Origin: JAIOPA01 sp036522895
GTDB lineage: Bacteria; Eisenbacteria; RBG-16-71-46
Length of the DNA: 9,465 nucleotides
Direction: 5' to 3'
Assembly (NCBI GenBank): GCA_036522895.1
Contig: DATDEX010000186.1
Coordinates: 1 to 9,465, forward strand
In this document: positions 1 to 6,432 of the stretch, piece by piece
Position numbering within the stretch: position 1 is the first letter of the stretch
Layout: each line of letters opens with the position of its first letter
Translations under genes and position numbers: made by a program
Notes under the pieces: generated by a model
Seen by the model: only the letters and a program-made list of their open reading frames with translations
Database searches by the model: none
What the model was told of the DNA's origin: nothing

Positions 1-936
1 GTGCGCGCGCCCGCGCTCGTGGGCGGCGCGGCCGCAGTGCTCGTGCTCCCCTACCTGCTCGGCAACCTGCGCGCGTTCGGACACCTGGTGCCGATCAGCG
101 GCGTCCTCAAGTCGTCGTTCCCGCACCCGGGCTGGCACGTCGGGTCGTGGAGCATCCAGGGCCAGGACCTGCTCGTGCTGATCGCCGCGACCGCGACCGG
201 CGCGTTGCTGCTCGTCTCGCGCCTCCTGCCCGAACGCGAGCCCGCGCCGCGGCTCGTGCGCACGCTCTTGCCCGCGCTCACCGCCGGCGCGCTCGCGCAC
301 ATGCTCTACTCCGCGCTGTTCATGAAGTGGGGCGTGTTCAGCTGGCACTTCGTGCTCATGCGCCTCGTGCTCGCCCTGGCGCTCCCCGCGCTCGCCGCGC
401 GGTTCTTCGCCCCCCGGCCGGGGCTCCGCGAGCGGGCGTGGGCCGGCGGGCTCGTGCTGCTGCTGCTCGTGAGCGCGCTGCCGGTGATCCGGCGCGACTG
501 GCGGAGCGACTCGAACGACACGTGGACGACGCAGGCCTACGAGGCGGCGCGCTGGGTGCGGGCGAACACGCCCGAGAACACGGTGATCGCCATGCGGGAC
601 GCCGGAAACTTCGGTTACTTCAGCCGGCGGCACGTGATCAACACGGACGGCATCGTCAACACGTTCGCCTACCAGGATTCGCTCGCGGCCGGGCGATTCG
701 AGGGCTTCCTCCGCTCGCGCGGCGCCACCTACTTCGCGCATCACGCGATCACGAGCCGGCCCGACATCACGGCCGGCACGTACGACTCGTGGACGTTCGA
801 GTCCTACAGCCACCAGTTCGACCGCCCGGGCGGAACGCTCACGCTGCGCCGGGTGGACGAGGTGTACCGCTCGCGGCCGTATCACGAAGAGGGGCGCCTG
901 TGCGTGTTCCTGATCTGGAGGCTGCCCGCGCCGTGA
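1..936 (+). CDS. GT-C-like membrane glycosyltransferase, C-terminal part (5' truncated by window)
   Basis: This is the last 311 codons of a multi-pass inner-membrane protein, probably a lipid-phosphate-sugar-dependent GT-C glycosyltransferase or relative. The GTG at base 1 is only the window edge: no upstream sequence is visible, and the protein begins inside a membrane region. Hydrophobic segments lie at about residues 4-20, 56-76, 85-107, 115-136 and 148-164. A soluble extracytoplasmic domain of about 147 residues follows. That domain carries AARWVRANTPEN (about 182-193), GNFGYFSRR (202-210) and an INTDGIVN stretch (213-220). Such a pattern is familiar from the C-terminal domains of many bacterial GT-C proteins, where an 'aaxWlrentp... 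GxxgYfsgr.viDxxGlvn' arrangement recurs. The catalytic first loop would lie upstream and cannot be assessed. The TGA stop is 46 bases from the end of a convergent methyltransferase gene. The sugar and acceptor are unknown; the family-level call is moderately sure. Confidence 0.72.
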   Translation: MRAPALVGGAAAVLVLPYLLGNLRAFGHLVPISGVLKSSFPHPGWHVGSWSIQGQDLLVLIAATATGALLLVSRLLPEREPAPRLVRTLLPALTAGALAHMLYSALFMKWGVFSWHFVLMRLVLALALPALAARFFAPRPGLRERAWAGGLVLLLLVSALPVIRRDWRSDSNDTWTTQAYEAARWVRANTPENTVIAMRDAGNFGYFSRRHVINTDGIVNTFAYQDSLAAGRFEGFLRSRGATYFAHHAITSRPDITAGTYDSWTFESYSHQFDRPGGTLTLRRVDEVYRSRPYHEEGRLCVFLIWRLPAP

Positions 937-982
937 TCGAGCTGCGCGCGCCGGCGGCGAGCGGCGCTCGTCCGAGCGGGCG
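937..982. terminator. Convergent intergenic gap with overlapping short hairpins
   Basis: The 46 bases between two converging stop codons hold CGAGC-GGC-GCTCG (958-970), a 5-bp stem with a 3-base loop. An overlapping alternative, GCTC-gtcc-GAGC (966-977), also exists. Neither has a T-tract on either side, so a role as a bidirectional terminator is inferred only from position and GC-rich stems. Confidence 0.25.
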
Positions 983-2002
983 TTACTTCCGCTTGCGCGC
1001 CACGATGCGGAACGCGCGCGCCCAGCGGTGGGTGGGGATCGTCCGCAGCACCCGGTTCGCCGTGTACACCCAGTCGTTCACCGCGCCGCCGTAGTGCGGC
1101 ACCGCGCGCGCTTCGAACCCCCGGCGCTCGAGGCTCGCGGCCAGCTCCTTGGGGTCGAACAACCGCTCCATGACGTAGCCCCACTCCGGATCGCGCGGGA
1201 GCTGCCCGTAGCGATACGGGCTCGCGGGCGGGGGGCCGCCCGCCAGATGCGCCGTGACCGCCCGCGTGATCTGCGCGCGGTCCATCCCCGAGGTGACCTC
1301 CGCGAGCTCCCGCACGCGCGCCTCGGGAAGCCCGGGGAATCCCTGCCGCAACACGCGCTCGCGCCGGCGGATCATCGGCTCGGGCACGACGTGCTCGCCG
1401 AACGGGCCCTCCGGCCCCAGCTCGAGCCGCTGCCAGAGCGCGATCGTGTACGCCCGGATGCGCGGATTGGCGCCGTTGTTGCCGTCCGACACCACGAGCT
1501 GTCCACCCGGACGCAGCACGCGCGTGCACTCGTCGAGGAATCCGTCCACGTCGTAGTAGTGCGAGATCGCCTCGATCGAGAGGACCACGTCGGCGATGCC
1601 GCTCCGCAACGGCATGTGGCTCGTGTCGCCGCGGACGTGCATCACGCGCCCCGCGAGCTGCGCGAAGTGCGCCGCATTGAGCCGCCCGTGCGAGCGCGCC
1701 ATGGGCTCGTGGAGCTCGACGGAGTACACGCGCTCGGCGCCCCAGCTCGCGAGCAGGTTCGAGACCATGCCGAAGCCCGAGCCGGCGTCCACGACGACCT
1801 TCCCCTGGACGCCTCCGACGAGCTCCACGAGCTGGAGCTTGGCGCGCACCCAGGTGCGGAGCCCGCGATCGTCCAGCAGATCGCCGTTGTAGCCGTGGAA
1901 CCACGGGTCCACGCCCTCCGGGGTCTGGGTGAGGGCGCGGCGAGCGGACTGGACGAATGCGGCGGGTGCGGGAACACCCGCGGGGACGGTCGGCTCGGGC
2001 AT
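983..2002 (-). CDS. Class I SAM-dependent methyltransferase
   Basis: A 339-residue cytosolic protein predicted to transfer a methyl group from S-adenosylmethionine to an unknown acceptor. Motif I is VVVDAGSGFG (residues 69-78, glycines at 74, 76 and 78). It is followed by an acidic residue at the end of the next strand (VYSVELHEP, E96). A motif II/III region, ADVVLSIEAISHYY (137-150), and a post-motif strand, RVLRPGGQLVVSDGN (161-175), complete the Rossmann core of the Methyltransf_11 type. The core occupies about 60-180. A 160-residue C-terminal extension probably caps the active site; its end (FRIVARKRK) resembles the tail of lipid or sugar methyltransferases. I chose the ATG at 2002. The in-frame ATG at 2068 overlaps a TATGAT -10 box, and an ATG further up at 2164 would run into the divergent phosphoribosyltransferase gene. 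No clear Shine-Dalgarno precedes 2002. The gene stands alone on its strand between convergent and divergent neighbours. The substrate is unknown. Confidence 0.85.
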   Translation of the reverse strand: MPEPTVPAGVPAPAAFVQSARRALTQTPEGVDPWFHGYNGDLLDDRGLRTWVRAKLQLVELVGGVQGKVVVDAGSGFGMVSNLLASWGAERVYSVELHEPMARSHGRLNAAHFAQLAGRVMHVRGDTSHMPLRSGIADVVLSIEAISHYYDVDGFLDECTRVLRPGGQLVVSDGNNGANPRIRAYTIALWQRLELGPEGPFGEHVVPEPMIRRRERVLRQGFPGLPEARVRELAEVTSGMDRAQITRAVTAHLAGGPPPASPYRYGQLPRDPEWGYVMERLFDPKELAASLERRGFEARAVPHYGGAVNDWVYTANRVLRTIPTHRWARAFRIVARKRK

Positions 2003-2063
2003 GGGGGGACCAGGAATGGGGGGGACCGGTCGAGTAGAGTTCCGGATGCGGCGCGAGTGAACG

Positions 2064-2091
2064 ATCATACACCCCGCGAGCGCCGAGTGAA
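2064..2091 (-). promoter_or_regulatory. Putative sigma70-type promoter of the methyltransferase gene
   Basis: On the minus strand TTCACT (2091-2086) and TATGAT (2069-2064) are separated by 16 bases. TATGAT matches the -10 consensus at five of six positions. Transcription would begin near 2057, giving a leader of about 55 bases before the ATG at 2002. The -35 half overlaps the Shine-Dalgarno of the divergent gene, so the two genes could interfere with each other's expression. Assigned by eye only. Confidence 0.42.
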
Positions 2092-2101
2092 GGAGACGGG
2101 C

Positions 2102-2755
2102 ATGGGTCACGGCCAGTTCGAGAACCGGGCGGACGCGGGCCGGAGGCTCGCCGCGCGGCTCCATGCCACGCCGCTCGTCCGGCCACTCGTGCTGGCGATC
2201 CCGCGCGGCGGCGTCGAGGTGGGATTCCCGCTCGCTCGCGCGCTCGGCGCCCAGCTCGACGTGGTGCTGTCCCGTAAGCTGGGCGCTCCCTGGCAGCCGG
2301 AGCTGGCACTCGGCGCGGTGTCGGAATCGGGCGAGGTGGAGCTCACGCGCGACCTCGCGGCGCTGGCCGGGGCCGGAACCGAGTACATGCAGGCCGAGCG
2401 AGCGCGGCAGCTCGCCGAGATCGGGCGCTGCCGCGAGCTGTTCCGCGGCGGTCGCGCCGCCGCGGACGTCGCCGGGCGCTCGGTGATCCTCACGGACGAC
2501 GGCATCGCCACGGGCTCGACCATGATCGCGGCGCTCACGACCGTGCGCGCGCGGGGGCCGCGCGAGATCCTCGTCGCGGTCCCGGTGGCGCCGAGGCGCC
2601 GGCTCGACGAGGTCCGGCGACGGTGCGACCGGCTCGTCTGCCTGGAGGAGCCGGCGGAGTTCTGGTCGGTCGGGCAGTTCTACCGGGATTTCGACCAGGT
2701 CTCGGACGAGCGTGTCGTGCAGCTCCTGAGCGAGCGCGTTCCGGAGCAGGCGTAG
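2102..2755 (+). CDS. Phosphoribosyltransferase-family protein
   Basis: A 217-residue cytosolic protein of the type I phosphoribosyltransferase fold. The PRPP-binding signature is VILTDDGIATGST (residues 128-140): a hydrophobic strand, two acidic residues, then the TGST phosphate loop. Upstream are VLAIPRGGVEVGFPLA (30-45), the pyrophosphate-loop region, and VVLSRKLGAP (54-63). The N-terminal FENRADAGRRLAARL and the C-terminal FWSVGQFYRDFDQVSDERV (187-205) are typical of a widespread stand-alone family often annotated only as 'phosphoribosyltransferase', and in some bacteria fused to a hydrolase domain. A nucleobase substrate is not established for that family. The ATG at 2102 is chosen because AAGGAGA (2090-2096) sits 5 bases upstream. 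The reading frame is open further upstream, but that part overlaps the methyltransferase gene in antisense. It is divergent from that gene; no clear partner gene follows. Family assignment is secure, biochemical role is not. Confidence 0.86.
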   Translation: MGHGQFENRADAGRRLAARLHATPLVRPLVLAIPRGGVEVGFPLARALGAQLDVVLSRKLGAPWQPELALGAVSESGEVELTRDLAALAGAGTEYMQAERARQLAEIGRCRELFRGGRAAADVAGRSVILTDDGIATGSTMIAALTTVRARGPREILVAVPVAPRRRLDEVRRRCDRLVCLEEPAEFWSVGQFYRDFDQVSDERVVQLLSERVPEQA

Positions 2756-2770
2756 TCCGCAGTCGTGGTC

Positions 2771-2793
2771 CCGGATCCCGCGCGGGTGATCGG
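2771..2793. terminator. Near-palindromic hairpin after the phosphoribosyltransferase gene
   Basis: Fifteen bases after the TAG stop, GATCCC (2774-2779) can pair with GGG-T-GATC (2784-2791) with one bulged T, around a GCGC loop. There is no following T-run. It may aid termination or be chance in GC-rich DNA. Confidence 0.22.
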
Positions 2794-2814
2794 GTCAGCA
2801 GTCCGGGTCAGCAG
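2791..2814. repeat. Short direct repeat, 13-base period
   Basis: The 11-mer CGGGTCAGCAG occurs at 2791-2801 and again at 2804-2814, with TC between them. It lies just upstream of the putative promoter of the zinc-ribbon gene. It could be a pair of operator half-sites on nearly the same helix face, or a slippage duplication. Confidence 0.5.
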
Positions 2815-2819
2815 CCGGT

Positions 2820-2849
2820 GTGACGCTCCTCCGCGCCCGGGTGTAGGCT
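2820..2849 (+). promoter_or_regulatory. Putative promoter of the zinc-ribbon membrane protein gene
   Basis: GTGACG (2820-2825) resembles a -35 TTGACA. It is 18 bases ahead of TAGGCT (2844-2849), a TAnnnT -10 form. The predicted start near 2856 leaves a leader of about 30 bases before the GTG at 2885. Weak consensus, read by eye. Confidence 0.3.
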
Positions 2850-2884
2850 CCACGCGAACGCACGCTCGGCGCCGCACGTCTGCA

Positions 2885-3325
2885 GTGCGCATCCCCGCGC
2901 CGCTTTCCGGAGTTCCGTCCCTGTCTCGCCCCGTCCCCACCCGACACCCCGCGACGCTCACCTATCTCGGCCGGCCCGACACGCCGGCGGAGCTGAACGT
3001 GATCGTGCGCGACGCCGGCCAGCGCACGCGGCGGGCGGTGCTCACCTGGCTCGCCGCCTGGGGACTCGGGATCGTCGCGGTGTTCCTGCCGCTCCTTCAC
3101 TTCGTGCTCGTGCCGGCCCTCGTCCTGGGCGGCCCGATCCTCGCCCTCCATCGCCTGGGCGAGCGGGTGAGCGTGCTCGAGGTGCAGGGCCCCTGCCCCG
3201 GCTGTGGCGCGGCGCAGCGCCAGCCGCTCAACGCCGGCGCCCAGCCCCGGCTCGAGTTCCGCTGCGAGGCGTGCGGGCGCGCGATCGGCGTCCAGGTGCC
3301 GGCAGAGCTCCTCGCGCGCGGCTGA
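2885..3325 (+). CDS. Small membrane protein with C-terminal Cys4 zinc ribbon
   Basis: A protein of about 146 residues that I do not recognise as a named family. Counting from the GTG at 2885, an N-terminal segment (1-50) includes TLTYLGRPDTPAELNVIVRDAG. A strongly hydrophobic hairpin follows at about 52-71 and 72-90. The C-terminal soluble part has two Cys pairs, CPGC (104-107) and CEAC (127-130), 19 residues apart. Both pairs are followed by glycine. This is the knuckle pattern of a rubredoxin-like zinc ribbon and predicts one structural zinc. No catalytic motif is seen. The start is uncertain: the frame is open back to a GTG at 2765, no start has a clear Shine-Dalgarno, and a promoter-like element at 2820-2849 favours 2885. 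The residues before about 24 look unlike conserved protein and may not be translated. The gene converges on the aminotransferase gene. A cytosolic metal-binding tail on a two-helix anchor is the likely arrangement. Confidence 0.66.
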   Translation: MRIPAPLSGVPSLSRPVPTRHPATLTYLGRPDTPAELNVIVRDAGQRTRRAVLTWLAAWGLGIVAVFLPLLHFVLVPALVLGGPILALHRLGERVSVLEVQGPCPGCGAAQRQPLNAGAQPRLEFRCEACGRAIGVQVPAELLARG

Positions 3326-3329
3326 TCCC

Positions 3330-3352
3330 CCCGGCCTACCGCGGCGGCCGGG
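3330..3352. terminator. Bidirectional terminator-like hairpin between convergent genes
   Basis: The 34-base gap between two converging stops holds CCCGGCC (3330-3336) and GGCCGGG (3346-3352). These form a perfect 7-bp stem with a 9-base loop. A C-run lies on one side, so there is no T-tract for rightward transcription. Position and stem strength make a shared terminator plausible. Confidence 0.45.
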
Positions 3353-3359
3353 CGGAGAA

Positions 3360-4667
3360 CTATCGCGCCGTCGCCTCGGCGAGTACCTGCTCCAGCCGGC
3401 CGAGCCCCTGCTCGATCGCCGGGACGGACACCGCGCCCACCGAGAGCCGGAACCAGCCGTCCTCGTGCGGCAGCGCGAACGCCTGGAACGGCACCGCGGC
3501 GACGCCGGCCTCCTCGAGCAGGAGCTTCCGCACGTCTTCGTTCGTCGCGAGCTGCCGCCCGCGCACCGTTCCCCCGAGCGCGAAACGTGCGGACAGGTAG
3601 AGCGTGCCTTCGGGCTCGACCGCTTCCACGGGCAGGCCGCGCGCGCGCATGCTCATGAGGCCGTCGTGGAGCGCCTCGAGCCTCGCCCGCAGCCGCACCG
3701 CCATCTGGCCGCGGAACTCGTGGAACGCCGCGGGATCGGCGATGAACGCGGCGGTCGCCACCTGTTCCGGCTTGGGCGCCCACGCGCCGACGTGCCCGAG
3801 GAGATCCGACATGCGCGCCGTCACCGCGGGGTGCGCGAGCGCCCAACCCACCCGCAGCCCGGTCGCCGCGAGCGACTTGGAGATCGCGTCGATGAGCACG
3901 GTGTACGGCGCCACCTCCGGCACCAGCGCCGGCGGCGTGACCGGCATGCCGGTGTCGAACGCGGTGGCCCAGTAGACCTGATCGAACATCATGAACAGCG
4001 GCCGCGCGCCGGTGCGCTCGCGCCGGCGATTCTCGTCGACGACCTGCTGGCTGATCGCCGCCAGCACCCCCGGCTCGATCCCGGTGCCGGTCGGGTTGAG
4101 CGGCGAGCTGAGCGAGAGGAGCCGCGCCCCGGGCAGCACCGCGGCGATCTGCTCCGGCGTGGGATGAAATCGGTGTTCACGGCTCACCTCGAGCGGGATG
4201 CTGCGCCCGCCGCACAGGTAGACGTAGTGGTTGTTGTTCCACGACGGCACCGGGAAGACGACGCCGTCGCCCACGTCGACCAGCGTCTTGAACGCCGCAT
4301 AGATGAGCGGCCGGGCGCCGCCGGCGATGATGACCGACTCGAGCGGGTACTCGAGCTGCATCTCGCGCTCGTAGAAGCCCACGACCGCCTTTCGGAGCTC
4401 GAGGATCCCGTTGGACGGCGGATAGTTCGAGTGCCCGGCGTCGAGCGCCGCCTTGACGCCCTCGGCGAGCTTCTTCGGGAGTGGGAACTCGCGCGGGTCG
4501 AAGTCGCCCACGGTGAGGTTCAGCACCTCGCGGCCGGAGGCAACGACCGCGCGCACCTCGCCCGAGATGCGCAGCACCTCGGAGCCGACCATGCCCTGGG
4601 CGAGCCGCGAGAGCGACCGGGCGGTGATGGGTGCGGACTGGAGGCCGAGCTCCGAAGGCGTGCGCAA
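3360..4667 (-). CDS. PLP-dependent class I/II aminotransferase (aspartate aminotransferase superfamily)
   Basis: A 435-residue fold-type I aminotransferase that moves an amino group between an amino acid and a 2-oxo acid via pyridoxal phosphate in the cytosol. Expected residues are present: SSPLNPTGT (N191, cofactor ring and substrate contact), MMFDQVYW (D229 and Y232), ISKSLAATGLRVGW (K264, the Schiff-base lysine; R272, phosphate) and GWFRLSVG (R407, carboxylate clamp). The stretch GGARPLIYAAFKTL followed by PVPSWNNNHY (about 116-146) suggests an AspB-like subgroup, but the substrate cannot be named. Length is usual for the family. The start is the TTG at 4667: it is the furthest upstream start before a run with no ATG, GTG or TTG, it keeps the conserved SLSRLAQGM segment, and a weak GAGG lies 6 bases before it. 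The alternative ATG at 4592 would remove the first 25 residues, including that segment. The exported-protein gene lies 134 bases upstream on the same strand, with a possible promoter between. Confidence 0.9.
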   Translation of the reverse strand: MRTPSELGLQSAPITARSLSRLAQGMVGSEVLRISGEVRAVVASGREVLNLTVGDFDPREFPLPKKLAEGVKAALDAGHSNYPPSNGILELRKAVVGFYEREMQLEYPLESVIIAGGARPLIYAAFKTLVDVGDGVVFPVPSWNNNHYVYLCGGRSIPLEVSREHRFHPTPEQIAAVLPGARLLSLSSPLNPTGTGIEPGVLAAISQQVVDENRRRERTGARPLFMMFDQVYWATAFDTGMPVTPPALVPEVAPYTVLIDAISKSLAATGLRVGWALAHPAVTARMSDLLGHVGAWAPKPEQVATAAFIADPAAFHEFRGQMAVRLRARLEALHDGLMSMRARGLPVEAVEPEGTLYLSARFALGGTVRGRQLATNEDVRKLLLEEAGVAAVPFQAFALPHEDGWFRLSVGAVSVPAIEQGLGRLEQVLAEATAR

Positions 4668-4753
4668 GGGGGACCTCGGGGAGGGGGTGAGCGGGCCGCA
4701 CCCGAACGCGGTCGAGTGACGGCTGCGGCGGGAGCGGCGTAGTAGGCGGCGCC

Positions 4754-4759
4754 AGTCTA
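4754..4759 (-). promoter_or_regulatory. Possible -10 element for the aminotransferase gene
   Basis: TAGACT on the minus strand (4759-4754), preceded by TTGGAT, lies about 90 bases upstream of the TTG start. The same hexamer lies at 6418-6423 just before the GT-C gene. No good -35 is seen at the usual distance. Low confidence. Confidence 0.25.
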
Positions 4760-4777
4760 ATCCAAGCGCGGGGAGCG

Positions 4778-4797
4778 GCGCCCGCCCGCGGCGGCGC
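4778..4797 (-). terminator. GC-rich hairpin just after the exported-protein stop
   Basis: Four bases past the stop codon, GCGCC and GGCGC pair, then an inner GCC/GGC pairs after one bulged base. The result is a 5+3-bp stem with a CGC loop. No T-tract follows. It may end the upstream transcript, separating it from the aminotransferase gene. Confidence 0.28.
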
Positions 4798-4801
4798 GTC
4801 G

Positions 4802-6313
4802 CTACCGGTACACCACCCAGCGCAGGTGCCACGCCTGCCCGCCCGCCGTGAGCGTGGCGAAGAAAACGCCGCTCGCGACGCGCCCGCCCCGCTCGTCGCG
4901 CTGATCCCAGCGCAACGCGTGCGTGCCCGCCGCCATCACGCCCGCGTCGATGTCGCGGACCCGCCGCCCGTGGAGATCGAGCACGCGGAGCCGCACGGCG
5001 GCCGGCGCCTCGAGCGTGAAGCGGAGCTCCTGCTGCCCGACGAGGAGCGGGGGCGTCTCGAGCACCGGGCGCTGCGGGGGCGGCGGCGCCGGATCGACCG
5101 GATGCGGCACCACGACCACCGGCGGGGCGGGCTCCAGCGGATCGTCCCCCCACGCGAGACGCGCGTCGGCCACGTCGTGACGGTCGCGGATCGCGGTGGC
5201 GAGCGACCAGAAGATGATGCTCATGTTCGCGACCGACGTGTCCGCGATCGTCCACGGGTATTCCGGGTCGTCGGGCGGCGGCCAGTAGCCGTAGAGATCG
5301 GGGAACGTGCCGCGCCGCTCGAGCGTGCGCATGAAGTTGAAGACGGGCGCGAACTTCTCCGAGTGCAGGTGATCGAAGAGCAGGAGCTGGTAGCCGGGCT
5401 CCACCGTCCAGCCGCGCGTGTCGTAGTCGTAGCCGCAGCCGGTGGCGCGGCTGTAATAGGCCTGCACGCAACCCGGGTAATCCGGGCAGGCCTCCTCGTA
5501 CACGCTCGCGCCGCCGGGCCCGATGCGCGATTCCATGAACGCCCCCATGCGAGCGAGCATCGGGGCGATCGCGGGGTCGCCGGTCATGCGCTCGAGGTGG
5601 ATGAGCTCGTGCGCCATCCAGCCGGTGTAGTGGATGTCGCGCGAGCCGACGCACCAGTGCGGGAAGCTGCCGTCGGGATTCTGGAACCGCGCGAGCTGGG
5701 CGAGGATCGCGCGTGTTTTCGCATCCGAATCGCCGCTCCCGAAGAGCGCGGCGTCCTTCGCGGTCGCGAGCGCGACCATGAGCCCGCCGTTCAGGATGCA
5801 CTGCTCGGTGGGGATCGCGAGCATCTCGTCCACCACCGCGCGCGCCGCCTCGAGATGCCGGGGCTCGCGCGTGACCTCGTACGCGGCGAGCAGGCTGTAG
5901 CCGAGCATGCCGTCGAACGGCGTGTGCGAGCGCACCTCGGCGAGATGAGCGATCAGGTAGTCCGCGTCACGCGCCATCGCGTCCACGAAGCGGCGACGAG
6001 GGTGGAGCGCTTCGAGCTCGGCGTAGCCGAGAAGCTGGCAGACGACCGACTGGCGGATCGCCTCGGGCGGATTGATGTCGAAGCGCGAATCGAGCGTGAC
6101 GCCGTCGATCGCGTGCTCGACGAAATAGCGGTCCATGCGCCGGACCATCGCGGTGAGCTCGCGGGGCTCGCGGCCGTGCTCGCCGCGCCCCCCGGGGCGC
6201 TCCGCGGGCTCGTTCGCCACAGCGGCCGTGGCGAATGCTCCCCCGAATGCTCCCCCGAATGCTCCGAAGAGCGCGCACGAGACGATGGCGATGCGGCCGA
6301 GTGGGAGCGGCAT
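4802..6313 (-). CDS. Exported alpha/alpha-toroid-like protein with proline linker and FlgD-like C-terminal domain
   Basis: A 503-residue predicted secreted protein. It has a Sec signal peptide (arginine at 7, hydrophobic core 8-32) and a likely AVA|NE cleavage after residue 33. Residues about 50-385 are helix-rich with regularly spaced aromatic and Leu/Ala faces. They include a QNPDGSFPHW element (211-220) resembling the QW/prenyltransferase-type repeat, HYTGWMAHELIHLERMTGD (228-246) and EPGYQLLLFDHLH (305-317). This looks like an alpha/alpha toroid of the kind found in several glycosidases, lyases and terpene cyclases. No catalytic set can be assigned. Cysteines at 92, 172, 221, 276, 282 and 293 could form disulfides outside the cytoplasm. 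A proline-rich linker (395-422) leads to a beta-rich tail (about 428-503) with LRVLDLHGRRVRDI, GTHALRWDQRDERGGRVASGVFF and an Arg end. That tail is the FlgD Ig-like form often used as an export or sorting tail. The ATG at 6313 has GGAGAGAG 7 bases upstream. Function unknown. Confidence 0.8.
   Translation of the reverse strand: MPLPLGRIAIVSCALFGAFGGAFGGAFATAAVANEPAERPGGRGEHGREPRELTAMVRRMDRYFVEHAIDGVTLDSRFDINPPEAIRQSVVCQLLGYAELEALHPRRRFVDAMARDADYLIAHLAEVRSHTPFDGMLGYSLLAAYEVTREPRHLEAARAVVDEMLAIPTEQCILNGGLMVALATAKDAALFGSGDSDAKTRAILAQLARFQNPDGSFPHWCVGSRDIHYTGWMAHELIHLERMTGDPAIAPMLARMGAFMESRIGPGGASVYEEACPDYPGCVQAYYSRATGCGYDYDTRGWTVEPGYQLLLFDHLHSEKFAPVFNFMRTLERRGTFPDLYGYWPPPDDPEYPWTIADTSVANMSIIFWSLATAIRDRHDVADARLAWGDDPLEPAPPVVVVPHPVDPAPPPPQRPVLETPPLLVGQQELRFTLEAPAAVRLRVLDLHGRRVRDIDAGVMAAGTHALRWDQRDERGGRVASGVFFATLTAGGQAWHLRWVVYR
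6232..6265 (-). repeat. 12-bp tandem repeat inside signal-peptide coding sequence
   Basis: On the plus strand CGAATGCTCCCC occurs at 6232-6243 and 6244-6255, with a 10-base partial copy at 6256-6265. In the gene, which is on the minus strand, the repeat encodes GAF(G) units at about residues 17-27 of the signal peptide core. Because the unit is a multiple of three, copy-number change would lengthen or shorten the core without a frameshift. Confidence 0.85.
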
Positions 6314-6417
6314 CGGGAAGCTCTCTCCACGGAAGTGACGCGCGCGCCGTCGCGCACGCGGGCGGCGGTGGGATCCTGCACCCGCCCCCGCGCGCGCGAC
6401 AAGCGCAAGCTCCAGTG

Positions 6418-6423
6418 TAGACT
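6418..6423 (+). promoter_or_regulatory. Putative -10 box placing the transcript start at or next to the GT-C start codon
   Basis: TAGACT ends 9 bases before the ATG at 6433. A start point 6-8 bases downstream would fall at 6429-6431, giving a leader of only 2-4 bases. GCGACA (6396-6401), 16 bases upstream, is a possible poor -35. No Shine-Dalgarno precedes the ATG, consistent with leaderless translation. Confidence 0.38.
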
Positions 6424-6432
6424 TCGCCGCTC

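Noticed and set aside
1..3. GTG at the first base as a real start
   Set aside because: The encoded protein starts within a membrane domain and lacks the catalytic half of GT-C enzymes. The codon is only the window boundary.
2018..2024. G7 run between the divergent genes
   Set aside because: Non-coding and common in sequence this GC-rich; no promoter spacing obviously depends on it.
2046..2060. ATG CGG CGC GAG TGA mini-ORF after a TAGAGT box
   Set aside because: Four codons only, no ribosome site and no attenuation-type codon run.
882..2309. Long open frame on the minus strand covering the methyltransferase region
   Set aside because: Arg/Ala/Pro-rich translation without domain structure. 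It is an antisense or off-frame shadow expected at this GC content; the 983-2002 frame has clear SAM motifs.
3204..4742. Long plus-strand open frame opposite the aminotransferase
   Set aside because: The translation is Arg/His/Gly-rich and low in motifs, while the opposite strand encodes a complete PLP enzyme.
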